Shown: in pieces, positions 20,301 through 31,022 of the stretch
Layout of the letters: every line of letters begins with the position of its first letter
Numbering within the stretch: position 1 is the stretch's first letter
Assembly (NCBI RefSeq): GCF_030408735.1
Contig: NZ_CP047204.1
Location: forward strand, 1,612,001-1,676,000
Length of the DNA: 64,000 bases
Direction: 5' to 3'
Source of the DNA: Corynebacterium faecale
GTDB taxonomy: Bacteria > Actinomycetota > Actinomycetes > Mycobacteriales > Mycobacteriaceae
Position numbers and translations under genes: made by a program
The notes under the pieces: model-generated
The model's input: only the letters and a program-made list of their open reading frames with translations
What the model was told of the DNA's origin: nothing
Databases searched by the model: none

Positions 20301-21422
20301 TCACATGAGGGCGGGTTTATCCCAGAGTTTGAGGCTGGTGCCGATACCCCTCATCGTGGCGTTGTCGTATACCTGGGTGGCCCAGGCGACATCCTCAACC
20401 GGCATTCCACCAATTGAGTAGAGGATGATCTCCTCATTGTTAAGCCTGGCTGGCAGGATGCCCTGGCAGATATCACCCATCTGACGAACTCTGTTCTGCT
20501 CCAACACCCCGGTCCGGATGAGGTCGTGCCAGTGCGTCCCTGGGATGCCAAGCAGCTGATAGGCGCTGGTGCCGTATTCTTCAGCCCAGGCGTTATAGAG
20601 TCCCATGTAATCCACCACCAGGCGGGCTTCCCCAGTGAGAAAGGAATCATCGAAACGAGCTGCTGCAGGGAGAAGAAGCAGCGCCCCTGGTTTGAGCCAG
20701 TCTTTGTGAAAATAGGGGAAAGCTGCAGATCCTGCTGCATCAGTGCTGGTGGCTGCGACCACAATATCGGCCCCTGCCACAGCGGCCTCGACGGACTGGG
20801 CTGTTTCCACTGTGACACCGGGATATTTCGCAGTGGCCCAGGTGGTGAACTCATCTGTTCCCTTAGCGCTGCGTCCCTTGATTTTGATAGTGGTGATGCC
20901 GGGGCGCAGTGCCAGGCAGGCTTCGGTGATAGTACGGCCCATAACTCCCGGTCCGACCACTGCAAGGGTTGTAGCATTTTCTACAGCCAGGTGTTTCACC
21001 CCGACACCGGGCACTGCGCCGGTGCGGTAAGCAGAGAGTAGGTTGGCCGACATGAGGGCTTTCGGCACCCCGGTGCGGGTGTCATTGAGCACAAAGGTGT
21101 GAATGGATCGAGGCAGACCACTCATGCGGTTCTCCGCGTTGGATCCGTACCACTTCACCCCCGTGTTGTTAAAGCGCCCACCTAAATATGCTGGCATGGC
21201 CATGAACCTGCGATCTGGACCGTCAGCCGGCATTCCGGGAAATGGCGGCCGTGCCGGGAAGGTAATCATGGCCCCATGTGAGTTGGAGTCTTGCCCAGCC
21301 ATCCGGTAATCACCTTGCGCCAGGAGAATGAGAGTTTCTTCCATTACATTTATGCAGGCAGCAATATCGGTGACACCCGCGTCGATCATGTCTGGCTCGT
21401 TGAGGAAGATGAAATCGATCAT
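20301..21422 (-). CDS. ocd: Ornithine cyclodeaminase / mu-crystallin family protein
   Basis: Family enzymes convert ornithine to proline plus ammonia or act as imine/amino-acid dehydrogenases. The 373-aa product has the NAD-binding segment LAVVGPGVMGRTITEACL and KALMSANLLSAYRTGAVPG near the substrate site. It starts in an ATGA overlap with the amt stop, so it is coupled to the ammonium transporter; release of ammonium from amino acids fits the nitrogen-starvation context. The true substrate is not proven by sequence. Confidence 0.85.
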   Translation of the reverse strand: MIDFIFLNEPDMIDAGVTDIAACINVMEETLILLAQGDYRMAGQDSNSHGAMITFPARPPFPGMPADGPDRRFMAMPAYLGGRFNNTGVKWYGSNAENRMSGLPRSIHTFVLNDTRTGVPKALMSANLLSAYRTGAVPGVGVKHLAVENATTLAVVGPGVMGRTITEACLALRPGITTIKIKGRSAKGTDEFTTWATAKYPGVTVETAQSVEAAVAGADIVVAATSTDAAGSAAFPYFHKDWLKPGALLLLPAAARFDDSFLTGEARLVVDYMGLYNAWAEEYGTSAYQLLGIPGTHWHDLIRTGVLEQNRVRQMGDICQGILPARLNNEEIILYSIGGMPVEDVAWATQVYDNATMRGIGTSLKLWDKPALM

Positions 21423-22753
21423 CGTATATCTTCTTTCTGTGATGAGGGTTCAGCGACTTGTGGCTGACCAGAAGCGGTTTCCTCAGGAATGGTGGTTTCC
21501 GGATTCATGCGGGTGGCCAGCCCCGGAACAGCCAGGTGATAGGCGGATTCGGCATGGAGAGAGGTGTCGATGCCCGCGTATTCCTCTTCAGGTGTGATGC
21601 GGATGGAGACAATTCGGTTCATTACCGTGGCGATTATCCAGGTCATTCCGAAGGCATATACCAGGGTGACCGCGATGGCCAGGGGTTCACGCCATAACAA
21701 TGACTGGTCCCCACCCCGGAAAACACCCGCCAACCCAGCCGGTGCGGCTGGATCACCGAAGAACATGACAAACAATGCGCCTGAGATACCCGCCATGCCG
21801 TGTACAGCAAAAACATCCAAGGTGTCATCGATGCGGTGGCTACGTTTCCAGCTGATCGCCCAGGCTGCTATCGCGGAACCGAGGAATCCGGCAGCGAGGG
21901 CCCCGCCAGGACTCACCGCATCAGCCGCTGGGGTGATTGCTACGAGTCCGGCGATGAGACCGGTGGCCAGACCGAGCAGGGTTGAGTGTCCGGTGGCCAG
22001 CCGTTCCACCAGGATGAATCCGAGCATTCCGCCACCCGCTGCCAGAAGGGAGGTGACCACCACATAGCTGGCAAGGAAGTTTGCTCCCCCGGCGGTGCCA
22101 CCGTTGAATCCGAACCATCCCACCATGATCATTCCCGCACCCAGAAGAACGAGGGGTAGGTTGTGGGGGCGAGCCGCAGTGACGTGGCGACGTCCCAGCA
22201 CCAGCGCCAAGGCCAGTCCGGAGGCACCGGCGTTCATGTGGATGGCTGTGCCACCCGCAAAATCATGGAAACCAAGTGTATTGACCATCCATCCGCCTGT
22301 CACACCCGGCCCGTCGAAGGCAAAAACCCAATGGGCCAGCGGCGCATAAACGAGTGTGATCCAGATAGCCCCAAAAAGCAGCCATGCTCCGAATTTCATA
22401 CGGCCAGCCGCACCTGATGCGACCAGAGCCAGTGAGATGGCGGCGAAAAGAATATAGAAGCCGGCCCACATCATTCCACCGGCGCCATCCTCCTTCATCA
22501 CGCTGCGGAAACCAAGGTGATCCAGTGGGTTACCGATGATGCCGAGCCCGCCGACCGAGTTGCCCATCACGAGGCCGTGCCCATAGGCAACATACACCGC
22601 AATGGTGACAGCGAGTGAGCCCATAACCATCATGAAGGTGTTGAGTACCTGATGTCTTCCGAGCATTCCCCCATAAAGGAAGGACAGCCCGGGAAACATG
22701 AGTGTGACCAGTGCGAATGCTGCGAGCATCCATGCGAGATCTGAGGGGTCCAT
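21419..22753 (-). CDS. amt: Ammonium transporter (Amt/MEP/Rh family)
   Basis: Inner-membrane ammonium channel with about eleven helices. The 444-aa product has MWAGFYILFAAISLALV, GGTAIHMNAGASGLALAL and FAVHGMAGISGALFV, carrying pore histidines of the Amt family. I chose ATG 22753 (MDPSDLAWML), preceded by GAAAGG; the in-frame start at 22792 would add 13 residues and read into the control region. The last residues end EDIR and overlap ocd by 4 bp. Two AmtR boxes upstream indicate derepression under nitrogen limitation. Confidence 0.95.
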   Translation of the reverse strand: MDPSDLAWMLAAFALVTLMFPGLSFLYGGMLGRHQVLNTFMMVMGSLAVTIAVYVAYGHGLVMGNSVGGLGIIGNPLDHLGFRSVMKEDGAGGMMWAGFYILFAAISLALVASGAAGRMKFGAWLLFGAIWITLVYAPLAHWVFAFDGPGVTGGWMVNTLGFHDFAGGTAIHMNAGASGLALALVLGRRHVTAARPHNLPLVLLGAGMIMVGWFGFNGGTAGGANFLASYVVVTSLLAAGGGMLGFILVERLATGHSTLLGLATGLIAGLVAITPAADAVSPGGALAAGFLGSAIAAWAISWKRSHRIDDTLDVFAVHGMAGISGALFVMFFGDPAAPAGLAGVFRGGDQSLLWREPLAIAVTLVYAFGMTWIIATVMNRIVSIRITPEEEYAGIDTSLHAESAYHLAVPGLATRMNPETTIPEETASGQPQVAEPSSQKEDIR

Positions 22754-22795
22754 GTGTTGGCCTTTCACCGTCGTGTCCGTTCCCGGAAGCAATAT

Positions 22796-22816
22796 TTTCT
22801 ATTGCATGACAGGTAA
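22796..22816. promoter_or_regulatory. AmtR box 1 (proximal) upstream of amt
   Basis: TTTTCTAT (22795-22802), six bases, then ACAGGTAA fits the C. glutamicum AmtR consensus TTTCTAT-N6-ATAGA/TA with one change in the right half. It sits 43 bp before the amt start codon, suited to repression. Confidence 0.7.
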
Positions 22817-22829
22817 TTTACCGCGCGCT

Positions 22830-22850
22830 TTTCTATCGCACAATAGGTTT
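22830..22850. promoter_or_regulatory. AmtR box 2 (distal) upstream of amt
   Basis: CTAT (22833-22836), six bases and ATAG (22843-22846) inside T-rich flanks match the AmtR core exactly. The two box centres are about 34 bp apart, close to three helical turns, so dimers could bind the same face. Confidence 0.8.
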
Positions 22851-22895
22851 TACGGTGCTGTTGCGCAGATCACTTCGCCACGAACTTTTTGACAC

Positions 22896-22934
22896 AACAA
22901 AAAGGGCCTGACCTCATAAGAGGTCAGGCCCTTT
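22896..22934 (-). terminator. Rho-independent terminator after secG
   Basis: A perfect 15-bp stem (22901-22915 with 22920-22934) and a 4-nt loop are followed on the minus strand by TTTTTGTTG. It ends the gap-to-secG run and separates it from the amt control region. Confidence 0.92.
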
Positions 22935-22949
22935 AAAAATCAACAGGTC

Positions 22950-23183
22950 TTAGGAATAAGCCTGGACCAGGTTGAGTGCGATGATGCAGATGATCCAGAT
23001 GACGGCGGTCAGGATGGTGACACGGTCCAGGTTCTTCTCCACCACGGTGGAGCCTGAGAGATTGGACTGCACGCCACCGCCGAAGAGGCTGGAGAGACCG
23101 CCGCCCTTACCCTTGTGCAGCAGGACGAAAACCGTCATGAGCACGCTGGAGAGTACGAGGACGATTTGAAGCGTCAGTGCCAT
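22950..23183 (-). CDS. secG: Sec translocase subunit SecG
   Basis: Small third subunit of the SecYEG channel. The 77-aa product has two transmembrane helices (IVLVLSSVLMTVFVLLH and AVIWIICIIALNLV) flanking the family loop GKGGGLSSLFGGGVQS. The ATG at 23183 follows AAAGGA; the frame extends upstream without support. It follows ppc, as in C. glutamicum. A -10-like TATACT is at 23251-23246. Confidence 0.94.
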   Translation of the reverse strand: MALTLQIVLVLSSVLMTVFVLLHKGKGGGLSSLFGGGVQSNLSGSTVVEKNLDRVTILTAVIWIICIIALNLVQAYS

Positions 23184-23245
23184 GTGCAGATAATCCTTTG
23201 CCGTAAATGTCTGTCCATCACGCCCGAGAACGGGCAACTCCGCAC

Positions 23246-23251
23246 AGTATA
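23246..23251 (-). promoter_or_regulatory. Possible -10 element of a secG promoter
   Basis: TATACT on the minus strand fits TANANT and would give a leader of about 56 nt to secG. No clear -35 is visible. Confidence 0.35.
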
Positions 23252-23286
23252 CACGGAGTATTCCCACCCGCTGACATCACGCGTGT

Positions 23287-26046
23287 CTAACCGGAGTTGC
23301 GCAGCGCGGTTGACAGACCATTCATGGCCAACTGAATGTTGCGGGGCACAGCAACGCTGTCATCGCCCGAACGATAACGACGCATCATCTCCACCTGGAT
23401 GACATTCAAGGGCAGGAGATAAGGGAACCTGCTGCGTACAGACCGCGCCAACGCAGGGTTATCGTCCAGCAGATCACTGGATCCGGTGATTGTGCAGAAC
23501 ATATCCTTTGTCAGGAAGTATTCCTCATAGATGGTGCTGTAGATCCGTTCAGCCACCTCCCGGTCCGGAATCAGATCGGCGTAGAGTTTGGCCAACCGAA
23601 GTTCCGCTTTACTCATCACCTGTGCCATGTTGTCCAGCACCGAGGTGAAAAACGGCCAGCAGCGGTTGAGTTCCCGGAGCTCGGCGATCCGTTCATCCGC
23701 ATGCTCGCCGTCACCGATCCACTCCTTCAACGCGGTGCCCACTCCGAACCAACCCGGAAGCATCACACGGGACTGTGACCAGCTGAGAACCCACGGAATC
23801 GCGCGGAGATCATCCACGGAATCCGTCTGCTTCCTCGAGGACGGCCTGGAACCGATATTCAGCGACCCGATCTCCTGCACCGGTGTGGACTGGGTGAAAT
23901 ACGGGATGAAGCCAGGATCCTCATGGACCAGCGAGGAGTACTTCCGGAGACTCAGCTCGGAGATCTCCCCCATGACCTCGTGGGCGCGCTCGCGGTTGGG
24001 AAGTTCAACATCATCGAGCAACGAGGCTTCCAGCGTGGCTGCGACAAGAGCCTCCAGGTTCCGCCTGGCGGTTGCCGGATTGCCGTACTTGGCAGAGATG
24101 ATCTCGCCCTGTTCAGTGACGCGCACCGCACCACGGACCGCCCCCTTGGGCTGTGCCAGGATCGCATCATAGGACGGTCCCCCACCACGACCGACGGTGC
24201 CGCCGCGTCCATGGAAGAGACGCAATTTCACATTCTCCTGACGGCACAGCTCCACCAACCGCAGCTCCGCATCGTAGAGAGCCCAGTTCGCGGCGAAATA
24301 CCCGCCATCCTTGTTGGAGTCTGAATATCCGAGCATGACCTCCTGGACATTATCCCGCTGATTGAGGTAATTGCGGTAGAGCTCGATATCCCACAGTTCC
24401 TCAAGAATGCCGGCACCACGCTGCAGATCATCGATGGTCTCGAACAGCGGGATGACATCAACATGGCCGGTGGGATTCAAGCCATTAGCCTTGATCAGGC
24501 CAAACTCCTTGAGCAGGACCATCGGTTCCAACACGTCAGTAACCGATGAGGCCATGGAGATGATGCAGTGTGGCACCATCCACGGCCCGAACTTCCTCGC
24601 TGCTTCCGCCGCCTTGGCGAAGATCCCCAACTCACGGTTAGTAACCTCGGAATAGTCAGACTCACCATGAGGGATGAGGGGGCGCGGGCTGCTGAGTTCC
24701 CGAACCAGCAGCCTGGTCTTCTCCTCCTCGGTGAGGCCACTGTAGTTTCCGGTGGTCTGCGCGGTGGCGAAGAGTTCGGTGAGCACCTCCTCGAAACTCT
24801 CAGAATTCTGTCGGAGGTCCAGGGAGTAGAGATTGAAGCCGAAGCTGTCAGCGGCGGAGCGCAGCATGGCCAGGCGGTCATCAGCGATGATGTCATCCTT
24901 GGACAGTCTGAGTGAGGTGTCCACGGTGTCTAGATCATGCTTGAAATCTTCGGGGCCCGCATAGGGCGTGAAGGTCTCGAACCAGTTGCCCTCCACGGAG
25001 TCACGGCCGATCAGCTCCACGAGAGTGGATAGCATACGACCACGGATACCGTGGACCGCACGGCGGTAAGGCTCATCCACGCGACTGGGCACATCATTCT
25101 GACCGCCATCGGCGAGAGCTCGCAGCTCATCGGTGACTTCATTCATCCGATCGGACAGGCTCAGTTCGTGTTCCAGGGCGTGCAGCTGTTTGACATAGTG
25201 TTTGAGCACCGTCTCGCCCGCGCGGTGGGTGGCATAACTGACGGTGTCAGCTGTGACAAACGGATTGCCATCATGGTCGCCTCCGATCCAGGACCCAGGC
25301 CTGACCACAGCGACCTCCGGGATGTCCTTTCCATAACGGCGGGTCAACTCAGCTGTCACATCGCGGTTGATGCGGGGGATCTCGGCGAGGAGACTGAGTT
25401 TGTAATAACGCAGGCCCACCTCGATCTCATCTTCGATGCGGGGCCGTGCCACCCTGATGAGAGCGGTCTGCCACAGGATGGTCACGCGTCTGCGGATGTC
25501 ACGCTCAATGGCGTCCAGTTTGTCTCCGGTGCGGGCATTTTCCGCAGCGGCCAGAATGAGATGGCGTTCCTGCATGCGGGCGGTGATGTGCTTCTGCGCA
25601 TCGAAGACTGTACGACGACGGGTCTCCGTGGGGTGTGCGGTGAGAACCGGGGCGACCTGCGCATTGCGGATGACCGCTGCGACCTCGCTGGCGGGGACGT
25701 CGGCGTCGTCAAGCTTCTCCCACGTCGCCTCAAGCGTGCTATCCGGTGCCGGCAAACCGGCATCCAGATCCTGCTCACGCGAGGCGGCATCGTGGAGATC
25801 CTCCGCCAGGTTGGCGAGGAGGGCGAAGTGGGTGAAGGCGCGGGCTACGGGTGTGGCGCGGGCGGGGCTGATTCCCGAGAACACCTGGATGAGACTATCC
25901 ATCTCGGTATTTCCCTTGGCGATCTCAAAGGAGATCTGACGGGCACGCTCGACGAGTGAGTAGACATCATCACCCTCCTGTTCAGCAATCACCTCGCCGA
26001 GGATGCGGCCGAGATAGCGGATATCATCACGAAGAAGGTCGTTCAC
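23287..26046 (-). CDS. ppc: Phosphoenolpyruvate carboxylase
   Basis: Anaplerotic carboxylation of PEP to oxaloacetate. The 919-aa product, the same length as I recall for C. glutamicum Ppc, has the active-site blocks VLTAHPTETRRRTVFD, GSWIGGDHDGNP, MLGYSDSNKDGGY and FHGRGGTVGRGGGP, and ends MNGLSTALRNSG. The start is GTG 26046 (NDLLRDDIRYLG), ten nt after AGGAG; the upstream in-frame TTG at 26058 is too close to that site. It follows tpiA, separated by a hairpin. Confidence 0.97.
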   Translation of the reverse strand: MNDLLRDDIRYLGRILGEVIAEQEGDDVYSLVERARQISFEIAKGNTEMDSLIQVFSGISPARATPVARAFTHFALLANLAEDLHDAASREQDLDAGLPAPDSTLEATWEKLDDADVPASEVAAVIRNAQVAPVLTAHPTETRRRTVFDAQKHITARMQERHLILAAAENARTGDKLDAIERDIRRRVTILWQTALIRVARPRIEDEIEVGLRYYKLSLLAEIPRINRDVTAELTRRYGKDIPEVAVVRPGSWIGGDHDGNPFVTADTVSYATHRAGETVLKHYVKQLHALEHELSLSDRMNEVTDELRALADGGQNDVPSRVDEPYRRAVHGIRGRMLSTLVELIGRDSVEGNWFETFTPYAGPEDFKHDLDTVDTSLRLSKDDIIADDRLAMLRSAADSFGFNLYSLDLRQNSESFEEVLTELFATAQTTGNYSGLTEEEKTRLLVRELSSPRPLIPHGESDYSEVTNRELGIFAKAAEAARKFGPWMVPHCIISMASSVTDVLEPMVLLKEFGLIKANGLNPTGHVDVIPLFETIDDLQRGAGILEELWDIELYRNYLNQRDNVQEVMLGYSDSNKDGGYFAANWALYDAELRLVELCRQENVKLRLFHGRGGTVGRGGGPSYDAILAQPKGAVRGAVRVTEQGEIISAKYGNPATARRNLEALVAATLEASLLDDVELPNRERAHEVMGEISELSLRKYSSLVHEDPGFIPYFTQSTPVQEIGSLNIGSRPSSRKQTDSVDDLRAIPWVLSWSQSRVMLPGWFGVGTALKEWIGDGEHADERIAELRELNRCWPFFTSVLDNMAQVMSKAELRLAKLYADLIPDREVAERIYSTIYEEYFLTKDMFCTITGSSDLLDDNPALARSVRSRFPYLLPLNVIQVEMMRRYRSGDDSVAVPRNIQLAMNGLSTALRNSG

Positions 26047-26074
26047 GGGAAAATTCAACTCCTGGGAAATAGAA

Positions 26075-26109
26075 CCGCCCGCCGGAAGTAACGTGGACTC
26101 GGCGGGCGG
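26075..26109 (-). other. 10-bp GC-only hairpin between tpiA and ppc
   Basis: CCGCCCGCCG (26075-26084) and its exact reverse complement (26100-26109) enclose a 15-nt loop. On the minus strand it is followed by TTCTATTTCCC, a poor T-run. Likely attenuation or mRNA processing between glycolytic and anaplerotic genes. Confidence 0.65.
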
Positions 26110-26129
26110 AAGAGATGGAACTGGATGAG

Positions 26130-26909
26130 CTAGACTGCGTTCGCTGCGTTAATGGCGAGCTTGGCAAACGCCTCGCCATCCAGGGATGCGCCGCCGACGA
26201 GACCACCATCAACGTCAGGCTGGCCAACGATCTCACCCACGGTGTCCTCCTTAACGGAACCGCCGTAGAGGATACGCATGCCTGCTGCGACTTCATCACC
26301 GGCGAGTTCGGTGATGAGTCCGCGGATGGCCTTGCAGACTTCCTGTGCATCAGCCGCGGAAGCGACCTTGCCGGTGCCGATGGCCCAGACAGGTTCGTAG
26401 GCGATGACAGTGTTCGCGAGATCCTCGGAGCTGAGACCCGACAGGGATGCGCGGGTCTGCTCGATCACGTAGTCAACGTGGGTGCCGGCCTCGCGGATCT
26501 CCAGTGGTTCTCCGACGCAGACGATCGGGCTGATGCCCTTGCCCAGCGCAGCCTTGGCCTTGGCAGCAACCAGCTCATCGGACTCATTGTGGTACTCACG
26601 TCGTTCGGAGTGGCCCACAACAACCCAGGAGCAGTTCAGCTTCGCCAACATGGCTGCTGAGATTTCACCGGTGTACGCACCGGATTCATGCTGTGACACA
26701 TCCTGTGCGCCGTAGGTGACCTCGAGCTTGTCGCCCTCGACCAGGGTCTGAACGGAACGCAGATCGGTGAAGGGGACGGTGACGGCGACGTCAACCTTCT
26801 CGTAGTAATCCTTGTGCAGAGCGAATGCGAGCTTCTGGACAGTTCCGATGGCCTGCTGGTGATCAAGGTTCATCTTCCAGTTACCGGCGATGAGTGGCTT
26901 ACGTGCCAT
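26130..26909 (-). CDS. tpiA: Triosephosphate isomerase
   Basis: Interconverts glyceraldehyde-3-phosphate and dihydroxyacetone phosphate. The 259-aa protein has GNWKMN with the substrate Lys, VGHSERREY with the catalytic His, [11 protein letters not shown] with the catalytic Glu, and LYGGSV. The ATG at 26909 follows GGAAGG. Third gene of gap-pgk-tpiA-ppc. Confidence 0.97.
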   Translation of the reverse strand: MARKPLIAGNWKMNLDHQQAIGTVQKLAFALHKDYYEKVDVAVTVPFTDLRSVQTLVEGDKLEVTYGAQDVSQHESGAYTGEISAAMLAKLNCSWVVVGHSERREYHNESDELVAAKAKAALGKGISPIVCVGEPLEIREAGTHVDYVIEQTRASLSGLSSEDLANTVIAYEPVWAIGTGKVASAADAQEVCKAIRGLITELAGDEVAAGMRILYGGSVKEDTVGEIVGQPDVDGGLVGGASLDGEAFAKLAINAANAV

Positions 26910-26972
26910 GTGTGACACACCTTCCTAAGATGGGTTAGTTTGAAACTGTTGAGGTGGTGAGGCGTTAATTCT

Positions 26973-28193
26973 CTAGGAGTTCTTCAGGATGGCAACGCCG
27001 GGCAGTTCCTTGCCCTCAAGGAACTCGAGGGATGCGCCGCCACCGGTGGAGATGTGGGAGAAGCCCTCCTCATCCAGTCCGAGAACGCGGACGGACGCTG
27101 CAGAGTCACCGCCACCGACCACGGAGAAAGCACCGTTGTTGGCGGTTGCGTCGATGATGGCCTGGGCGATACCGCGGGTGCCGTCGGAGAATGCCTCAAA
27201 CTCGAACACACCCATTGGCCCGTTCCAGAAGATGGTCTTGGACGCGCCAAGAACCTCAGCGAACTTCTCGACGGACTTCGGACCGATGTCCAGGGAAAGC
27301 CATCCCTCAGGTGCGGAATCGAGGTCCGTGACCTTCTTGTCTGCATCCTTGGAGAACTCGGAAGCCCAGGTCAGATCGACCGGCAGAACGATCTTGTCGC
27401 CGAAGCGCTCCAGGAGATCACGGCAGGTGTCCACCATCTCATCCTGGAGCATGGACTTCTGGACATCGTGCCCCTGGGCCTTGAGGAAGGTGTAGCACAT
27501 GCCACCACCGATGATGATGGAATCGGCCTTCGAAGCCAGTGCCTCGATCACACCGAGCTTGTCAGAAACCTTGGATCCACCGAGAACCACGGTGTATGGG
27601 GCCTCGGGGTTCTCCGCGATCTTATCCAGCACGGAAATCTCAGTCTCCACCAGACCACCGGCGTAGCTCGGGAGCACCTTGGCGATATCATAAACAGAGG
27701 TCTGTGCGCGGTGCACAACACCGAATCCATCGGAGACGAATGCGCCGTTGTCGGCTGCGAGTTCCGCGAGCTGCTGTGCGAACTCTGTCCGCTCGGCCTC
27801 GTCCTTGGAGGTTTCGCGGGGATCGAAGCGGACGTTCTCCAGGAGAAGGATGTCACCCTCGGTCAGACCGTTGGCACGCTCGTGGGCGTCCTCGCCGACA
27901 ACATCTGCAGCGAGAGCCACATACTGACCCAACTCATCGGAGAGGGCCTCGGCAACGGGTGCGAGGGAGAACTTCTCGTTGACCTCACCCTTCGGGCGAC
28001 CGAGGTGCGCCATCACGATGACCTTGGCACCGGATTCGGAGAGTGCCTTGAGAGTAGGCAGTGAGGCGATGATCCGGCCCTTGTCGGTGATTTCACGCTC
28101 ATCGTTCAATGGGACGTTGAAATCAGAGCGAACGATAACGTGACGTCCATCGACGCCCTCATCGAGCAGATCCTTGAGGGTCTTAACAGCCAT
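26973..28193 (-). CDS. pgk: Phosphoglycerate kinase
   Basis: ATP-forming step of lower glycolysis. The 406-aa protein shows [43 protein letters not shown] and the C-terminal [12 protein letters not shown] 28193 ([10 protein letters not shown]) follows AAGGAG with good spacing; the frame extends further upstream without support. It lies between gap and tpiA, after a terminator-like hairpin. Confidence 0.97.
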   Translation of the reverse strand: MAVKTLKDLLDEGVDGRHVIVRSDFNVPLNDEREITDKGRIIASLPTLKALSESGAKVIVMAHLGRPKGEVNEKFSLAPVAEALSDELGQYVALAADVVGEDAHERANGLTEGDILLLENVRFDPRETSKDEAERTEFAQQLAELAADNGAFVSDGFGVVHRAQTSVYDIAKVLPSYAGGLVETEISVLDKIAENPEAPYTVVLGGSKVSDKLGVIEALASKADSIIIGGGMCYTFLKAQGHDVQKSMLQDEMVDTCRDLLERFGDKIVLPVDLTWASEFSKDADKKVTDLDSAPEGWLSLDIGPKSVEKFAEVLGASKTIFWNGPMGVFEFEAFSDGTRGIAQAIIDATANNGAFSVVGGGDSAASVRVLGLDEEGFSHISTGGGASLEFLEGKELPGVAILKNS

Positions 28194-28273
28194 GCCGTAC
28201 TCCTTGGAGTTAGTGAAAAGATTGGGGGTGTGGACTGCGGACAGTCGCACCTAGATTGTATTGAAACCGACAC

Positions 28274-28311
28274 AAAATGGCCCGGGGTGTGCCGAGGCAC
28301 ACCCCGGGCCA
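28274..28311 (-). terminator. Strong terminator-like hairpin between gap and pgk
   Basis: TGGCCCGGGGTGTGCC (28278-28293) and its exact reverse complement (28296-28311) form a 15-16-bp GC-rich stem with a 2-4-nt loop, followed on the minus strand by TTTTGTG. It should end a share of transcripts after gap, giving more gap than pgk-tpiA mRNA. Confidence 0.85.
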
Positions 28312-28390
28312 CAGGGTAAGTCACCAACCTGGCCCGGATGGCGGATCTTCCGCAATCATGGGGTGAGCTGTGACTTTGACGTGGAGATCC

Positions 28391-29908
<1,518 letters not shown>

Positions 29909-30892
29909 CTACATCTCGTCGAGAAGCTCGTCTGTCACAGCCGAATTAGTGTCTGCAATCCCCAGTTCTTCGGCCCGTTTGTCGGCCATTGTCAGCAGAC
30001 GACGGATTCTTCCGGCCACCGCATCCTTGGTCATTTGCGGATCCGCGAGCCGGCCGAGTTCTTCGAGAGAGGCATGGCGATGTTGCACCCTCAGCTGACC
30101 TGCTTCGGCCAGGTGCTCGGGAACGTCGTCCCCGAGAATTCTCATGGCCAGTTCCACCCGGGCTGCAGCTGCGATGGCGGCGCGCGCTGAACGCCGCAGA
30201 TTCGCATCATCAAAGTTCGCCAGCCTGTTGGCCGGGGTACGAACTTCCTTGCGCAGACGTTTCTCCTCCCAGATGATTCTGGATTTCTGGGCACCGATGC
30301 GGGTCAGCAGCGCACCAACCGCCTCCGCATCACGAACCACAACGCGATCCGCGCCCCGGGAATCCTTGGTTCGTGCTGTCACGCCGATGCGTCGCGCGCA
30401 TCCGACGAGTGCCAGCGCCGCCTCCTGGCAAGGGCACACCACCTCAAGTGCAGAGGAACGGCCAGGCTCAGTTAAGGAACCCGCGGCCAGAAACGCCCCG
30501 CGCCAAGCGGCCTCGGCATCACTGACTGTTCCGGAGATCACCTGGGGTGACAACCCACGGATGAGGTGGCCGGAACGCGTGACCAGCCCGGCACGACGAG
30601 CAACCTCATCGGCGTTGTCGATGATGCGCACCAGGTAACGCGGATGCTTCCGGGCGCCGGTCGGAGTGACGGTGTGCACCTGGACCTCAGTGTCATAGAG
30701 CTGGCGGATGAAATCCCGGAGTCTCTGTGCTCCCGCGGGGCTGTCCAGATTGACCTCGATGATGAGACGGCCCGTTACAGACTGCAGTTCCCCCGAGAAA
30801 CGGAGCAATGCTGAGACCTCGGCAGCCTTCGCACTCTGTCGCGTCACCGATACGCGGGTGAGTTCATCTTTGATGTCAGTTGTCAGTGACAA
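29909..30892 (-). CDS. whiA: WhiA-type DNA-binding regulator
   Basis: Actinobacterial WhiA joins a degenerate LAGLIDADG homing-endonuclease fold with a C-terminal helix-turn-helix and controls sporulation or division genes. The 327-aa product starts [14 protein letters not shown]; its C-terminal part reads [20 protein letters not shown], the HTH region. I chose TTG 30892, 7 nt after AAGGAAGG; GTG 30898 is only one nt from it. Fourth gene of the conserved uvrC-rapZ-yvcK-whiA block. Confidence 0.92.
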   Translation of the reverse strand: MSLTTDIKDELTRVSVTRQSAKAAEVSALLRFSGELQSVTGRLIIEVNLDSPAGAQRLRDFIRQLYDTEVQVHTVTPTGARKHPRYLVRIIDNADEVARRAGLVTRSGHLIRGLSPQVISGTVSDAEAAWRGAFLAAGSLTEPGRSSALEVVCPCQEAALALVGCARRIGVTARTKDSRGADRVVVRDAEAVGALLTRIGAQKSRIIWEEKRLRKEVRTPANRLANFDDANLRRSARAAIAAAARVELAMRILGDDVPEHLAEAGQLRVQHRHASLEELGRLADPQMTKDAVAGRIRRLLTMADKRAEELGIADTNSAVTDELLDEM

Positions 30893-31022
30893 TGCCACGC
30901 CTTCCTTGCACCTGGAGGTAGCACGGAGGTCTCAGGTTGAATCCCCCGCGCTTGTGAAAAATACCTGAATCACGAGCTTAGCCGTCGAGCCGCCAGCCTC
31001 CATATACCCTGCTCCGTGTGAA

